DNA of 64,000 bases. It comes from Gallionella sp. (GTDB lineage Bacteria; Pseudomonadota; Gammaproteobacteria; Burkholderiales; Gallionellaceae). This document shows, piece by piece, positions 46,328 through 55,956 of this stretch. Made by a program: the position numbers and the translations under genes. The notes under the pieces are model-generated. The model was not told where the DNA came from, did no database searches, and was given only the letters and a program-made list of their open reading frames with translations. Each line of letters starts with the position of its first letter. The stretch's first letter is position 1. Where the stretch lies: the NCBI GenBank assembly GCA_003153155.1, contig PLWV01000017.1, positions 161,932 to 225,931 of the forward strand. Direction: 5' to 3'.

Positions 46328-48241
46328 TTAATGTCCTTCATAAAGTTGTTTTATTTGATCGGCGAATTTCGCCGCCACTTCGGCGCGCTTAATTTTCAAA
46401 GTAGGCGTGAGCAGGTCGTTTTCTATGCTCCACGGCTCCCGCAACAGCAACACGCGATGCACGTTGGCATAGCCGGGGAAGCCGCTCAGATTTCGCGCGA
46501 TACGCCGCAACACCTTGGCTCGCACATTGCTGTCCGTCAGAGATTCCGGCATGTCTGGACGCACGCCGACTTTCGCGGCAATGCTCAACCACACCTCGGG
46601 ATTAAGCACGGCCAACGCGACCAGATACGGATGCGCCTCGCCGAATATCATCACCTGATCGATCAGCGGATCATGCAGAATCGCGATTTCCATATCGCCC
46701 GGCGGAATCTTCTCACCGTTCGACATGACGATGATCTCCTTGATGCGTCCGGTAATGTAGATGTGGCCGGTGCCGCTGATGCGCGCGACGTCGCCAGTAT
46801 TCAGCCAACCGTCCGCATCGATCATCGCCTTGGTCGCTTCAGGGTTGTTCCAGTAGCCCAGCATCACGTTCGGCCCTTTCACCAACAGCACGTTCTGCTC
46901 CCCGATGCGCACCTGAACATCGCGTATCGGTTGGCCGACACTGTCCGGAAAATTATTTTCCAGATGATTGCCGGTAATCACCGGGCTGGTTTCAGTCAGC
47001 CCATAGCCCTGCACAACCGGCAATCCCAAACCAACGAACACCCGTGAAATGTCGGGCGCGAGTGCGGCCCCACCGCTGATCGCGACGCGCATGCGACCGC
47101 CCAACTTATCGAGAATTTTTTTCGCAACCAGTTTTTGCAATATCGGCCAGAGCAAAAAAGAGACCTTCCATGGACCGCGACCTTGCTCATGTTCAAAGCG
47201 CGCCCAGCCGGTTTCCACCGCCAGGTGAAACAGCATGCGTTTGAGCGGCGAACCCTCTTCGAGCTTGATTTTAATTGCGCCATAAACACGCTCGTAAATG
47301 CGCGGAACGGAAATCAGCATGGTCGGGCGGATGCTTTGCAGATCCTCCGACAACAGCGGGATGGAACGTGCGAAGGCCACGGTCGCTCCCGTCATCACGG
47401 CCAGGTAATAGCCCAGAGTGCGCTCGAAGGTATGCGACAGCGGAAGGAAGGACAAGAGCAAATCATCGCCGCGCACGGTAAAGGTATCCAGACAAGCATG
47501 GGCATTGGTGAGCATATTGGCGTGGCTCAACATCACGCCCTTTGGCTTGCCGGTGGTGCCGGAGGTATAGATGATGCTGGCCAGTTCATTCATCTGGCAG
47601 GGCGGCGCGGGCCGCAATTGCGCGGCAGGCGGCAAGAACTCCGCCATGGATTTCAGGCGCGGCTCATCCGGGTGCCCGGCCATAACCAGCCGCTTGGTTG
47701 CCGTTGTTTGGCTACCTAGCGGAATGGCTAGTGGTTCCATCAAAAGTTTTTCGGCACCATCTCTCATATCGTCGATACTCACGAAACGCACCACACCGCC
47801 AAGCTGATCGCGCACCGTGCTCAGAGCTTGCCATTGTTCGGCATTTTCAAACAGCAACACCTTCACCTCGGCATCGTTAATGATGTAAGCGATGTTGTCC
47901 GGCCGGTCCACGGTATACAGCGGCACGACCACCAGGCCCAGCGACATCGCCGCCTGATCGAACATCATCCACTGCGGGCAGTTGCGCAACATGATGGCGA
48001 CGCGGTCACCGCGCTGCAACCTTAACTCTGCCAACGCCGCCTGCCAGCGCGCCACTTCGCCGAGCATATCCCGCCAAGTGATGTCGCGCCAAACCGGTGC
48101 CGGGCCAAAAGTTGTTCGGTCATTCTGCTGAAAATAGCGATAGGCGACTTTATCCGGTGTCCGGCGCGCGCGCTCCACGAACAGCCCGTGCAAGGTGCCC
48201 GCCTGTTCCGGCGAAATCACATCGTTTTGTTGTGCCTGCAT
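46328..48241 (-). CDS. Long-chain acyl-CoA synthetase with in-frame repeat insertions
   Basis: 637 residues, FAA1/long-chain type. AMP-binding P-loop SIIYTSGTTGKPKGVMLSH near 235, VQGYGLTETSPVI near 425, LNTGDVARIS and the C-terminal KIKRAEVAAKF. It activates fatty acids to acyl-CoA. The linker near residues 165-200 (EKLLMEPLAIPLGSQTTATK...) is encoded by a 25-bp module split by a 60-bp TAACC element. A second, empty module lies near residue 45 (RTTFGPAP). Both keep the frame, so function is probably preserved. Confidence 0.93.
   Translation of the reverse strand: MQAQQNDVISPEQAGTLHGLFVERARRTPDKVAYRYFQQNDRTTFGPAPVWRDITWRDMLGEVARWQAALAELRLQRGDRVAIMLRNCPQWMMFDQAAMSLGLVVVPLYTVDRPDNIAYIINDAEVKVLLFENAEQWQALSTVRDQLGGVVRFVSIDDMRDGAEKLLMEPLAIPLGSQTTATKRLVMAGHPDEPRLKSMAEFLPPAAQLRPAPPCQMNELASIIYTSGTTGKPKGVMLSHANMLTNAHACLDTFTVRGDDLLLSFLPLSHTFERTLGYYLAVMTGATVAFARSIPLLSEDLQSIRPTMLISVPRIYERVYGAIKIKLEEGSPLKRMLFHLAVETGWARFEHEQGRGPWKVSFLLWPILQKLVAKKILDKLGGRMRVAISGGAALAPDISRVFVGLGLPVVQGYGLTETSPVITGNHLENNFPDSVGQPIRDVQVRIGEQNVLLVKGPNVMLGYWNNPEATKAMIDADGWLNTGDVARISGTGHIYITGRIKEIIVMSNGEKIPPGDMEIAILHDPLIDQVMIFGEAHPYLVALAVLNPEVWLSIAAKVGVRPDMPESLTDSNVRAKVLRRIARNLSGFPGYANVHRVLLLREPWSIENDLLTPTLKIKRAEVAAKFADQIKQLYEGH
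47670..47754 (+). repeat. 25-bp module split by TAACC element, in frame in acyl-CoA ligase
   Basis: Module halves GGGTGCCCGGCCA (47670-47682) and AAAGTTTTTCGG (47743-47754) flank a clean 60-bp TAACC element (47683-47742) with arms CCGCTTGGTTGCC and GGCTACCTAGCGG. Confidence 0.92.
48096..48119 (+). repeat. Empty copy of the 25-bp module in acyl-CoA ligase
   Basis: GGTGCCGGGCCA then AAAGTTGTTCGG matches the module at 22 of 24 positions. It encodes RTTFGPAP at the N-terminal part of the ligase. Confidence 0.55.
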
Positions 48242-48258
48242 CCCATCACTCCCACGAA

Positions 48259-49080
48259 CTAGCCAAGAAACAAATCGCTGAACAGCGGCGTGCCGGGTGA
48301 AACTGCATATTGGTCGAAATTACTCACCCCAGCCGCGCGCAACACCTCTTCATCAATAAGAAACTGGCCGCTGCCAGCGCGACTGTCGCGCGTCAAGATT
48401 ACATGCGCCGCATCCGCCATGATGGCGGGTTTGCGCGAGGCGCGCAGAACCGCCTCGGGGAAATTGAACTCGATCGCGGCGGTAGCGATAGTAGTACGCG
48501 GCCACAGGCAATTCACCGCAATACCGTCTGCGGCAAATTCGCGCGCCATGCCCAGCGTGCACAGACTCATGCCATATTTTGACATCGTATAAGCCAGGTG
48601 CGGCGCGAACCATTTGGCATCCAGGTTGAGCGGCGGCGCCAGCGTAAGGATATGCGGATTACCCGCCTGCTTGAGATAGGGAATACAGGCTTGCGATACC
48701 AGGAAAGTCGCGCGCATATTCACGTCCCACATCAGGTCGAGTTTTTTGGCGGGCGTCCCCAGCGTGCCGCTCAAACTGATCGCGCTGGCATTGTTCACCA
48801 GCACATCTATGCCGCCAAACCTCTCCACAGTCTGCGCCACGGCGGTTTGGATCGCCTGCTCGTCGCGCACATCCAATTGGATCGCCAACGCCTGCCCGCC
48901 CGCTTGCACCACCTCATCGGCAACCGTGAGTATCGTGCCGGGTAATTTGGCATGTGTTGTTACCGTCTTGCCGGTGATCACCAGCTGTGCGCCGTCGCGC
49001 GCGCAACGCAACGCGATTTCACGTCCGATACCACGACTGGAACCGGTGATGAAAATCGTTTTACCGCGCAAGTCATTCAT
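48259..49080 (-). CDS. Short-chain dehydrogenase/reductase
   Basis: 273 residues from MNDLRGKTIFITGSSRGIGREIALR; a GTG six codons upstream is possible. SDR features: TGSSRGIG cofactor loop, NNASAISLSG near 95 and catalytic Y-x3-K in AYTMSKYGMSL near 165. NADP preference is suggested by the basic residues after the glycine loop. The C-terminal region with SRAGSGQFLIDEEVLRAAGV resembles SDRs found with acyl-CoA dehydrogenases (HSDL2-like). Substrate unknown; context suggests fatty-acid metabolism. Confidence 0.88.
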   Translation of the reverse strand: MNDLRGKTIFITGSSRGIGREIALRCARDGAQLVITGKTVTTHAKLPGTILTVADEVVQAGGQALAIQLDVRDEQAIQTAVAQTVERFGGIDVLVNNASAISLSGTLGTPAKKLDLMWDVNMRATFLVSQACIPYLKQAGNPHILTLAPPLNLDAKWFAPHLAYTMSKYGMSLCTLGMAREFAADGIAVNCLWPRTTIATAAIEFNFPEAVLRASRKPAIMADAAHVILTRDSRAGSGQFLIDEEVLRAAGVSNFDQYAVSPGTPLFSDLFLG

Positions 49081-49101
49081 TGCCAGAATTCCCTTCACTT
49101 T

Positions 49102-51639
49102 TTATTTCGTAGCCCGCAATTGCTCCGGCGCAAAATCATCCACCATGATGACCTTGCGGCGCAACGCGTAGTCGCGTTCCAATTGCAACGCCTGTTCCGC
49201 GCTGATGAAGCCTTGGTCGCGCGCCTCGGCGATGCGCAACAATTCTTCCAAAGCATTTAACTTACCGGCCTTGCGCGCCTCTTGCAGCTTGATCTGCAAC
49301 GGCTCACAGGTCAGCGTGCTGGCCAGGGCTGCTTCTAAAGCGCCCACTGCATCTTGTTCATCGTAAATGTAAAACTCGCGTAGCGATTCGTTTGTCTCCT
49401 CTCCCGCCTGCGGGAGAGGATTGAGGTGAGGGAAACGTGCATGGCCAGCTTTATCTTTGCCATGCACGGTCGGAATATATATTCCCGCGGTCAAACGATC
49501 GCGCGCCGCGCCGGGTTGCATCAACAGCGTGGCGATCTGATGCCCGATGTGATCGGATGGTGGTGACAAACACCGTCCCAGCGGAAAAACCAATACCCTC
49601 AACAGCAGACGAACCAATACATTCGGAAAGTTTTTAATCACGCCGTCAAATGCCTGCTGGATCTTGTATAGCGCATCCTGCATCGCCCAATGCAGCAACG
49701 GCAAATCCTCGACAGGGCGGCCGTCGTCCTCGAAGCGCTTCAGCGCCGCCGAGCACAAATACAGCTGGCTCAACACGTCACCCAGGCGAGCGGAGATTTT
49801 CTCGCGCCGTTTCAGTGAACCACCCAACACCGCCATGGCCACATCCGCGCTCAAGGCAAAGGCTGCCGAGAAGCGCGTCAATTGCTGGTAATAGCGATGG
49901 GTTTCGGCCCCCTCGGGCGTTTCTATGCCGCGACCGCCGGTCAGCCCGAACACCAGGCTGCGCGCGGCGTTGCTCAACGCAAAAGTGATGTGTCCGAACA
50001 GCGCCTCATCGAATTGGTGCAGGGCGCGCTGGCGGTCATGATCGTTTACCGCCGCAATCTCTTTCAGCACATAAGGATGCGAGCGTATCGCCCCTTGCCC
50101 GAAGATCATCAGCGTGCGGGTCAGGATATTCGCGCCTTCCACAGTGATGGCGACCGGCATCTGCTGATAAAAACGTCCCAGATAATTGTCCGGCCCGAGG
50201 CTGATACCCTTGCCGCCGTGCACATCCATCGCGTCGTTGATGACGATGCGGCAGCGCTCAGTGGAGTGGTATTTGATGATGGCCGAAATCACCGACGGCT
50301 TTTCGCCCAAGTCCACCGCCAATGCGGTAAAGCGACCCGCCGCATCCACCATGTAAGTGTGTGCGCCGATGCGTGCCAGCGGTTCTTCCACGCCCTCGAA
50401 TTTGCCTATCGGCATCTTGAATTGTTTGCGCACCCGGCTATATGCCCCGCAGGTACGCGCGGCCAGCTTCATGCCGCCCATGCTGCTGGCCGGCAATGAG
50501 ATTGAACGCCCTGCCGCCAGACATTCCATCAACATGCGCCAGCCCTGCCCCACGCGCGACGTTCCGCCGATGATGTAATCCATCGGAATGAATACATCCT
50601 TGCCCTGCGTCGGGCCGTTCAGGAAAGCAGAATTCAACGGGAAGTGGCGGCGGCCGATTTGCACGCCCGGTGTATCGGTGGGAATCAGGGCAAGGGTGAT
50701 GCCGCGACTGGTTTCGCTGCCGAGCAAATGTTCCGGGTCATGCAGCTTAAACGCCAGGCCTAGCAGCGTGGCTGCCGGAGCCAGCGTGATATAGCGCTTC
50801 TCCCAAGTCAGGCGGATGCCCAATACATTCTGCCGCCCGTCAAAGTCGCCGTGGCACACCACACCGTAATCAGGAATCGCGCCGGCATCCGATCCGGCGA
50901 ATGGGCCGGTCAGCGCAAAACAAGGCACTTCCAGGCCATGGGCGAGACGATGCAGATATTTTTCCTTTTGCTCGTCGGTGCCGTAGTGCAACAACAGTTC
51001 GGCCGGCCCCAGGGAATTCGGCACCATCACCGTCACCGCAGCCGTGCCGCTGCGCGAAGCCACTTTGCTCACCACTGCCGAATGCGCCTGCGCGGAAAAC
51101 TCCAGCCCGCCATAACGCTTCGGAATGATCATGCCGAAGAAGCCCTTGTCCTTAATGAATTGCCAGACTTCGGGGGGCAGGTCGGCGCGATTGTGGGTGA
51201 TGTCCCAATCGTCCAGCATGGCACACAGTTGCTCGACTTCATTGTCCAGAAAGGCTTGCTCCCGAGCACTCAATCCACACTTTGGAAAGGCCAGCAACTT
51301 GTCCCAATCCGGATTGCCGCTGAACAACTCGCCATCCCACCACACCGTACCGGCGTCGATCGCTTCTTGTTCGGTGGCGGAAATTTGCGGCAGAACTTTG
51401 CGGAAGAGTTTGAACACTGCACCACTCACCACATTGCGGCGCATAAAAGGGATACCGAAGAACACGATAAATAAAAACAGCGCGGCACCGATCACCACCA
51501 ACACGTCATCCGAGAAGCGCGCCATGATCGCGACCACCGGCACGATCACCATCATGGCCAACACCCAACTGGTGATCGAAGCGCGGAAAAACGCGAGCAT
51601 AATGAATATCGCCAGTGCTGCCAGAACAGTTAAGGCCAT
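49102..51639 (-). CDS. fadE: Acyl-CoA dehydrogenase, FadE type
   Basis: 845 residues, the long FadE class. Two N-terminal hydrophobic segments (TVLAALAIFIMLAFF, VLVVIGAALFLFIVFFGI) anchor it to the membrane; the acyl-CoA dehydrogenase core spans about 120-600 (RYGGLEFSAQAHSAVV, VPCFALTGPFAGSDAGAIPDYG, AINDAMDVHGGKGISLGPDNYLGR-like segment), then a long C-terminal helical domain. It performs the first beta-oxidation step. Around residue 755 a palindrome adds LNPLPQAGEETNESLREF without breaking the frame. It opens the minus-strand fad cluster. Confidence 0.94.
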   Translation of the reverse strand: MALTVLAALAIFIMLAFFRASITSWVLAMMVIVPVVAIMARFSDDVLVVIGAALFLFIVFFGIPFMRRNVVSGAVFKLFRKVLPQISATEQEAIDAGTVWWDGELFSGNPDWDKLLAFPKCGLSAREQAFLDNEVEQLCAMLDDWDITHNRADLPPEVWQFIKDKGFFGMIIPKRYGGLEFSAQAHSAVVSKVASRSGTAAVTVMVPNSLGPAELLLHYGTDEQKEKYLHRLAHGLEVPCFALTGPFAGSDAGAIPDYGVVCHGDFDGRQNVLGIRLTWEKRYITLAPAATLLGLAFKLHDPEHLLGSETSRGITLALIPTDTPGVQIGRRHFPLNSAFLNGPTQGKDVFIPMDYIIGGTSRVGQGWRMLMECLAAGRSISLPASSMGGMKLAARTCGAYSRVRKQFKMPIGKFEGVEEPLARIGAHTYMVDAAGRFTALAVDLGEKPSVISAIIKYHSTERCRIVINDAMDVHGGKGISLGPDNYLGRFYQQMPVAITVEGANILTRTLMIFGQGAIRSHPYVLKEIAAVNDHDRQRALHQFDEALFGHITFALSNAARSLVFGLTGGRGIETPEGAETHRYYQQLTRFSAAFALSADVAMAVLGGSLKRREKISARLGDVLSQLYLCSAALKRFEDDGRPVEDLPLLHWAMQDALYKIQQAFDGVIKNFPNVLVRLLLRVLVFPLGRCLSPPSDHIGHQIATLLMQPGAARDRLTAGIYIPTVHGKDKAGHARFPHLNPLPQAGEETNESLREFYIYDEQDAVGALEAALASTLTCEPLQIKLQEARKAGKLNALEELLRIAEARDQGFISAEQALQLERDYALRRKVIMVDDFAPEQLRATK
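49374..49436. repeat. C-rich palindrome inserted in frame in fadE
   Basis: TCCTCTCCCGC and GCGGGAGAGGA pair around CT (49397-49420), with the same flanking tail as the intergenic copy at 9281-9345. On the fadE strand both copies can encode PLPQAGE...SLREF. Confidence 0.85.
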
Positions 51640-51735
51640 GATCGTTGCATCTCCTGATTTATTTTTTCGTGCATCTGCACTTTAACGCGATACAACTAAC
51701 AACACAACAATGCAGCGGCACGGCGCGCCGTGCCT

Positions 51736-53094
51736 CTACCGCATTCTTTCGACGGCATCCTCCACCCTTTCCACCGCGATGATTTCCATGCCCGCAATCT
51801 TTTGTTTTGGCGCATTGGCCTTGGGGATGATCGCATGCGTGAAGCCCAGCTTGGCGGCCTCTTTCAAACGTTCCTGGCCGCGCTGCACCGGGCGCACTTC
51901 CCCGGCCAGACCGACTTCACCGAACACGACCAGTTTTTCCGGCAGCGGTTTGTTCTTGAGCGAGGACACGATGGCGAGCAGCACCGCTAGGTCGGCGCCC
52001 GGCTCGGTGATCTTTACGCCGCCCACCGCGTTGATGAACACGTCCTGATCGAAACAGGCGATGCCCGCATGGCGGTGCAGTACGGCCAGCAACATGGCCA
52101 AGCGGTTCTGATCCAAACCCAGGGAAAGGCGGCGCGGGCTGGGCGAGTGCGCCTCGTCGAGCAGCGCCTGTATCTCGACCAGCAAGGGGCGCGTGCCCTC
52201 CTGCGTCACCATCACGCACGAGCCCGCCACCTGCGCGCCGTGCTGCGACAGGAACAGCGCGGACGGATTGCTCACTTCGCGCAAGCCCTTCTCGGTCATG
52301 GCGAATACGCCGAGTTCGTTCACCGCACCGAAGCGGTTCTTGAACGCGCGCACCAGACGGAAACTGGAATGGGTATCGCCCTCGAAATACAGCACCGTGT
52401 CCACGATGTGCTCCAGCACACGCGGTCCGGCCAGCGCGCCTTCCTTGGTGACATGCCCGACCAGAATCATGGTGATGTTGCTGCTCTTGGCGACACGGGT
52501 GAGTTGCGCCGCGCATTCGCGCACCTGCGACACCGAGCCGGGCGCGGAAGTCAGTTGCTCGGAATACACGGTCTGGATGGAATCGATCACCACCACATCC
52601 GGTTTTTCCTGCGCGATGGCCGCCTGGATTTTTTCCAACTGGATTTCCGCCAGCAGATGCATTCCGCGCGCATCCAGCACCAGGCGCCTAGCGCGCAACG
52701 CGATCTGCTGCGTCGATTCCTCGCCGCTGACATACAGCACTTTTTTGTGCGAAGAGAGATGCGCCAGCGTCTGCAACAACAAAGTGGATTTGCCGATGCC
52801 GGGATCACCGCCGATCAGCACCACCGCGCCCTGCACCAGCCCGCCGCCCAGCACACGGTCGAATTCCATGATGCCGGTTGGTGTGCGCGGCACCTCCGCC
52901 GCCTCCACCTCGGCGAGCATCTGCACCTTGCCTGTTGCCGCCAGCGCGTTGAAACGATTCTTTCCGCTCGCCGCAACCTCTGCCACGCTTTCCACCAGCG
53001 TGTTCCACGCGTCGCAATGCGGGCACTGCCCCTGCCACTTCGGCACGTGCCCGCCGCATTCTGTGCAGGAGTAAATCGTTTTTGGTTTTGCCAT
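51736..53094 (-). CDS. radA: DNA repair protein RadA
   Basis: 452 residues. N-terminal zinc finger CTECGGHVPKWQGQCPHC, RecA-like ATPase with GGDPGIGKSTLLLQ near residue 95, the RadA-specific KNRFGAVNELGVF near 255, and a C-terminal Lon-protease-like domain. RadA is a branch-migration helicase in recombination. It appears to be a single gene between the fad cluster and a lipoprotein gene, all on the minus strand. Confidence 0.98.
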   Translation of the reverse strand: MAKPKTIYSCTECGGHVPKWQGQCPHCDAWNTLVESVAEVAASGKNRFNALAATGKVQMLAEVEAAEVPRTPTGIMEFDRVLGGGLVQGAVVLIGGDPGIGKSTLLLQTLAHLSSHKKVLYVSGEESTQQIALRARRLVLDARGMHLLAEIQLEKIQAAIAQEKPDVVVIDSIQTVYSEQLTSAPGSVSQVRECAAQLTRVAKSSNITMILVGHVTKEGALAGPRVLEHIVDTVLYFEGDTHSSFRLVRAFKNRFGAVNELGVFAMTEKGLREVSNPSALFLSQHGAQVAGSCVMVTQEGTRPLLVEIQALLDEAHSPSPRRLSLGLDQNRLAMLLAVLHRHAGIACFDQDVFINAVGGVKITEPGADLAVLLAIVSSLKNKPLPEKLVVFGEVGLAGEVRPVQRGQERLKEAAKLGFTHAIIPKANAPKQKIAGMEIIAVERVEDAVERMR

Positions 53095-53163
53095 GCTTAT
53101 CTTTTTATTTGGCGCGCCAGAAAAAACAAATGGGCGTTACATAACGCGCATGCGAATGATGGG

Positions 53164-53784
53164 TTATTTGCCCAGTAATCCCAGCCCGATCATGTTCTTC
53201 ACCATGACACCGATGTAGCCCTGGATGAGACTCTGATCCGAATCGCCTATACCTGTTTCTGACGAAGCAGCCCAGATCAGCTTGTTACTTTTTGCTTCAT
53301 ACAGATTAGTCTCAATGACTGCATATTCATCTTCAGCGATATAACCTGGCGTGTACATATACCGGTAACCATATCCGTAATAGTCCGGCCAGGTACCATA
53401 AAATGGTGGAGGATAATAGGGAGACCCCGGCACATAGACTTGCACGATTTTTTTGCTCACCAGCCTCGTGATGAGCACCGTATCCGCCCCCAGTTCCGCC
53501 ACTTTTTTCGCGATGGCCGCCGGGTCACCCTGCTGCTCGTCGGAAAGAACGGTATAGCTGGCGATGGCATCCGTCCCACGGGATTTAAGCTGCTGGACAA
53601 ACTCATCCTCAAAGAGTCTTCTGTTGAGCGGATTCTTGGCTACCCCGACTACCATGATCTTGGCGGGACGCGTCTGGTATGACGGGTCTTTCCAGACCGA
53701 GGTAAGCTGTGTCGAGGCGCATGCAGTGACCAGCATGGCAATGAGAATAAATAAACCAAATGGATTACGCAGCGACCGTATCAT
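53164..53784 (-). CDS. DUF4136-like lipoprotein
   Basis: 206 residues from MIRSLRNPFGLFILIAMLVTACAST; the lipobox LVTAC gives a lipoprotein after cleavage before Cys. The frame to 53874 is rejected because it lacks a signal peptide start. The mature N-terminus STQLTSVWKDPSYQTRPAKIMVVG and IETNLYEAKSNKLIWAASSETG resemble DUF4136-type periplasmic lipoproteins of unknown function. A Tyr/Pro-rich loop (GSPYYPPPFYGTWPDYYGYGYRY, trimmed here) is unusual and could be a surface patch. Confidence 0.75.
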   Translation of the reverse strand: MIRSLRNPFGLFILIAMLVTACASTQLTSVWKDPSYQTRPAKIMVVGVAKNPLNRRLFEDEFVQQLKSRGTDAIASYTVLSDEQQGDPAAIAKKVAELGADTVLITRLVSKKIVQVYVPGSPYYPPPFYGTWPDYYGYGYRYMYTPGYIAEDEYAVIETNLYEAKSNKLIWAASSETGIGDSDQSLIQGYIGVMVKNMIGLGLLGK

Positions 53785-53954
53785 TTTTTGTTCCTCTTTC
53801 AGTTCGAACAGATGGCAGTTCAGACAGATGGGCAAAGCATACGTAACTTCACCATGCCAAGCTGCACATCTCACATGTTCATAATAGTAACGCAGGCTGG
53901 CGGCTCCATTGATTTATTTGATGGCAATTTATTTGATGGCCGAATCTATAAGGT

Positions 53955-54611
53955 TCAATGGTCGCCCACCTCGCTGGAGGCAACCACTTCCTGCTCAAGT
54001 TCACCGGCTTGCAGCCACTCCTGCACCAGCGGGTCGCGCATCGCGGTCTGAACATACTCATCCACCGCTCCCGTTTCGGTCACGCCGTAGGTGAGGAAGC
54101 GAAAAACCACCGGCGCGAACATGGCATCCGCGATACTGTATCGGCCGAATAGCCACGGCCCTGCAACGGTATACTGCTTGCGCAGTTCGCGCCAGATGGT
54201 TTTGATCCGCGCGATGTCTGCCTCAAGCTCGGGAGAGGAATCCACCTTGCGGCCACGTGCCCGGATGTTCATCGGCATCGCTTTGCGCAAGGGAACAAAA
54301 CCCGAATGCATCTCCGCGCTGACGGAGCGGGCACGGGCCCGCGCAGTTCTGTCGGCAGGCCAAAGCGCGGGATGAGTTTCATATAAATATTCGCCTATCG
54401 CCAACGTATCCCACACCAGCAGATCGCCCTCGCGGTACACCGGCACCTTGCCGGCAGGCGAATAGGAAAACAGCTTTTCCTTATAACCTGCCACGAACAG
54501 CGGAATGCGCACCTCGTCGAAATCCACCCCGGCATGTTTTAACATCAGCCAGGCGCGCAACGACCAGGAGGAATAGTTTTTGTTGCCGATCACCAAGAGT
54601 GGTTTGCTCAT
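53955..54611 (-). CDS. Glutathione S-transferase family protein
   Basis: 218 residues from MSKPLLVIGNKNYSSWSLRAWL; the frame to 54707 is rejected. Thioredoxin-like N-domain with the active-site Ser in NYSSWSLR and the cis-Pro glutathione motif AGKVPVYREGDLLVWDTLAI, then an all-helical C-domain (GPWLFGRYSIADAMFAPVVFR). Substrate unknown. It diverges from the efflux genes across a ~94-bp gap. Confidence 0.9.
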   Translation of the reverse strand: MSKPLLVIGNKNYSSWSLRAWLMLKHAGVDFDEVRIPLFVAGYKEKLFSYSPAGKVPVYREGDLLVWDTLAIGEYLYETHPALWPADRTARARARSVSAEMHSGFVPLRKAMPMNIRARGRKVDSSPELEADIARIKTIWRELRKQYTVAGPWLFGRYSIADAMFAPVVFRFLTYGVTETGAVDEYVQTAMRDPLVQEWLQAGELEQEVVASSEVGDH

Positions 54612-54705
54612 GTTGCCTCCGAAATTTACCCCGCACAATAGCGTACTATCCAAGAATGGTAAAATCAGCGCGACAAAACTCATACGCCCAGTTTCGTAAA
54701 CACCC

Positions 54706-55956
54706 ATGACCGATCAAGACAGCCCGACCACGCCTGCCCCGCCAAGCAAACGAAACGCGATTCTGCTGCGCATTGCCGCGCTGGCGCTGGTTATTCTGCT
54801 GGTCGTTTTTGCCTGGTGGTTTTTTTCCTGGCGGTGGCACAGCAGCACCGATGATGCTTATGTCGGCGGCAACGTGGTTGCGGTGACGCCACTGACCAGC
54901 GGCACGGTGGTATCTATTTATGGCGACACCACGCAAGCCGTGAGCGAAGGTCAGTTATTGGTGCAACTGGACGACAGCGATGCGCGCCTGCAACTGGATG
55001 GCGCAGAAGCCGCTCTGGCTGCGGCGGTGCGCGAGGTGCGCGGTCTGTATGCGATCAGCCGCGGTAATTTGCCGCTGATCGCGCAGCGTCGCGCCGATCT
55101 GGCGCGTGCACAGGCGCAGCTGGCAAGCAGCGACGCGGCATTGGCCCAGGCCGAGGCCGAATTCAAACGCCGCGAAATGTTGGTCAAGCAGAATTTCATT
55201 TCAGCGGAAAATTTGCAGATCGCACAAACATCACGGGACGCGGCACGGGCACAGCACGATGCGGCGCTCAGTGCGGTGCAAGCCAGCAGCGCAGCCATAG
55301 CCCAAAGCTTGGATCAGGCCAGCGTTTCCAGTGCACTCGTGGACAACACCTCGCTGGAAAACCATCCCAATGTGCGCACCGCTGCGGTGAAGGTTCGCGA
55401 AGCCGCTCTCGCGCTGGCGCGCACCCGCGTGCTGGCGCCGATCAGCGGGCAAGTGGCCAAACGCTCGGTGCAAATCGGTGAACGGGTCAAGCCCGGCGAT
55501 GCGCTGATGGCGCTCGTGCCGCTCGACAAGGTGTGGCTGGATGCCAATTTCAAGGAAACCGAATTGCGTGACGTGCGCATCGGACAGCAAGTCACGATTA
55601 CTTCCGATTTCTACGGCGACTCCGTCGTGTTTCATGGGCAGGTAGTCGGCATGGCACCGGGCACGGGTTCCGCCTTCGCCTTGCTGCCCGCACAGAATGC
55701 CACCGGCAACTGGGTGAAGATCGTGCAGCGCTTGCCGGCGCGCATCGCGCTGGACAGCAAAGAGTTGCAGGAACACCCGCTGCGCATCGGACTATCCATG
55801 AATGCCACCATCGATACGCATGACCGCAGCGGCGCGGCGCTGACGGTGTTGCCCAACACCACGGCGATCGCCGCCACTTCGGTGTATGCACTGGACATCA
55901 AAGCCGCCGATGCGCTCGTGGCACAAATCATCGCCAACAATCTGGAACGCAAGTGA
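54706..55956 (+). CDS. Membrane fusion protein, EmrA/HlyD family
   Basis: 416 residues. One N-terminal transmembrane helix (LRIAALALVILLVVFAWWFF), then the lipoyl/barrel halves (DAYVGGNVVAVTPLTSGTVVSIY and VLAPISGQVAKRSVQIGERVKPGDALMALVPL), with a long alpha-hairpin of Ala/Gln-rich heptads between (about 95-210). It bridges an inner-membrane MFS pump to an outer-membrane channel. It overlaps the next gene as GTGA. Confidence 0.93.
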   Translation: MTDQDSPTTPAPPSKRNAILLRIAALALVILLVVFAWWFFSWRWHSSTDDAYVGGNVVAVTPLTSGTVVSIYGDTTQAVSEGQLLVQLDDSDARLQLDGAEAALAAAVREVRGLYAISRGNLPLIAQRRADLARAQAQLASSDAALAQAEAEFKRREMLVKQNFISAENLQIAQTSRDAARAQHDAALSAVQASSAAIAQSLDQASVSSALVDNTSLENHPNVRTAAVKVREAALALARTRVLAPISGQVAKRSVQIGERVKPGDALMALVPLDKVWLDANFKETELRDVRIGQQVTITSDFYGDSVVFHGQVVGMAPGTGSAFALLPAQNATGNWVKIVQRLPARIALDSKELQEHPLRIGLSMNATIDTHDRSGAALTVLPNTTAIAATSVYALDIKAADALVAQIIANNLERK

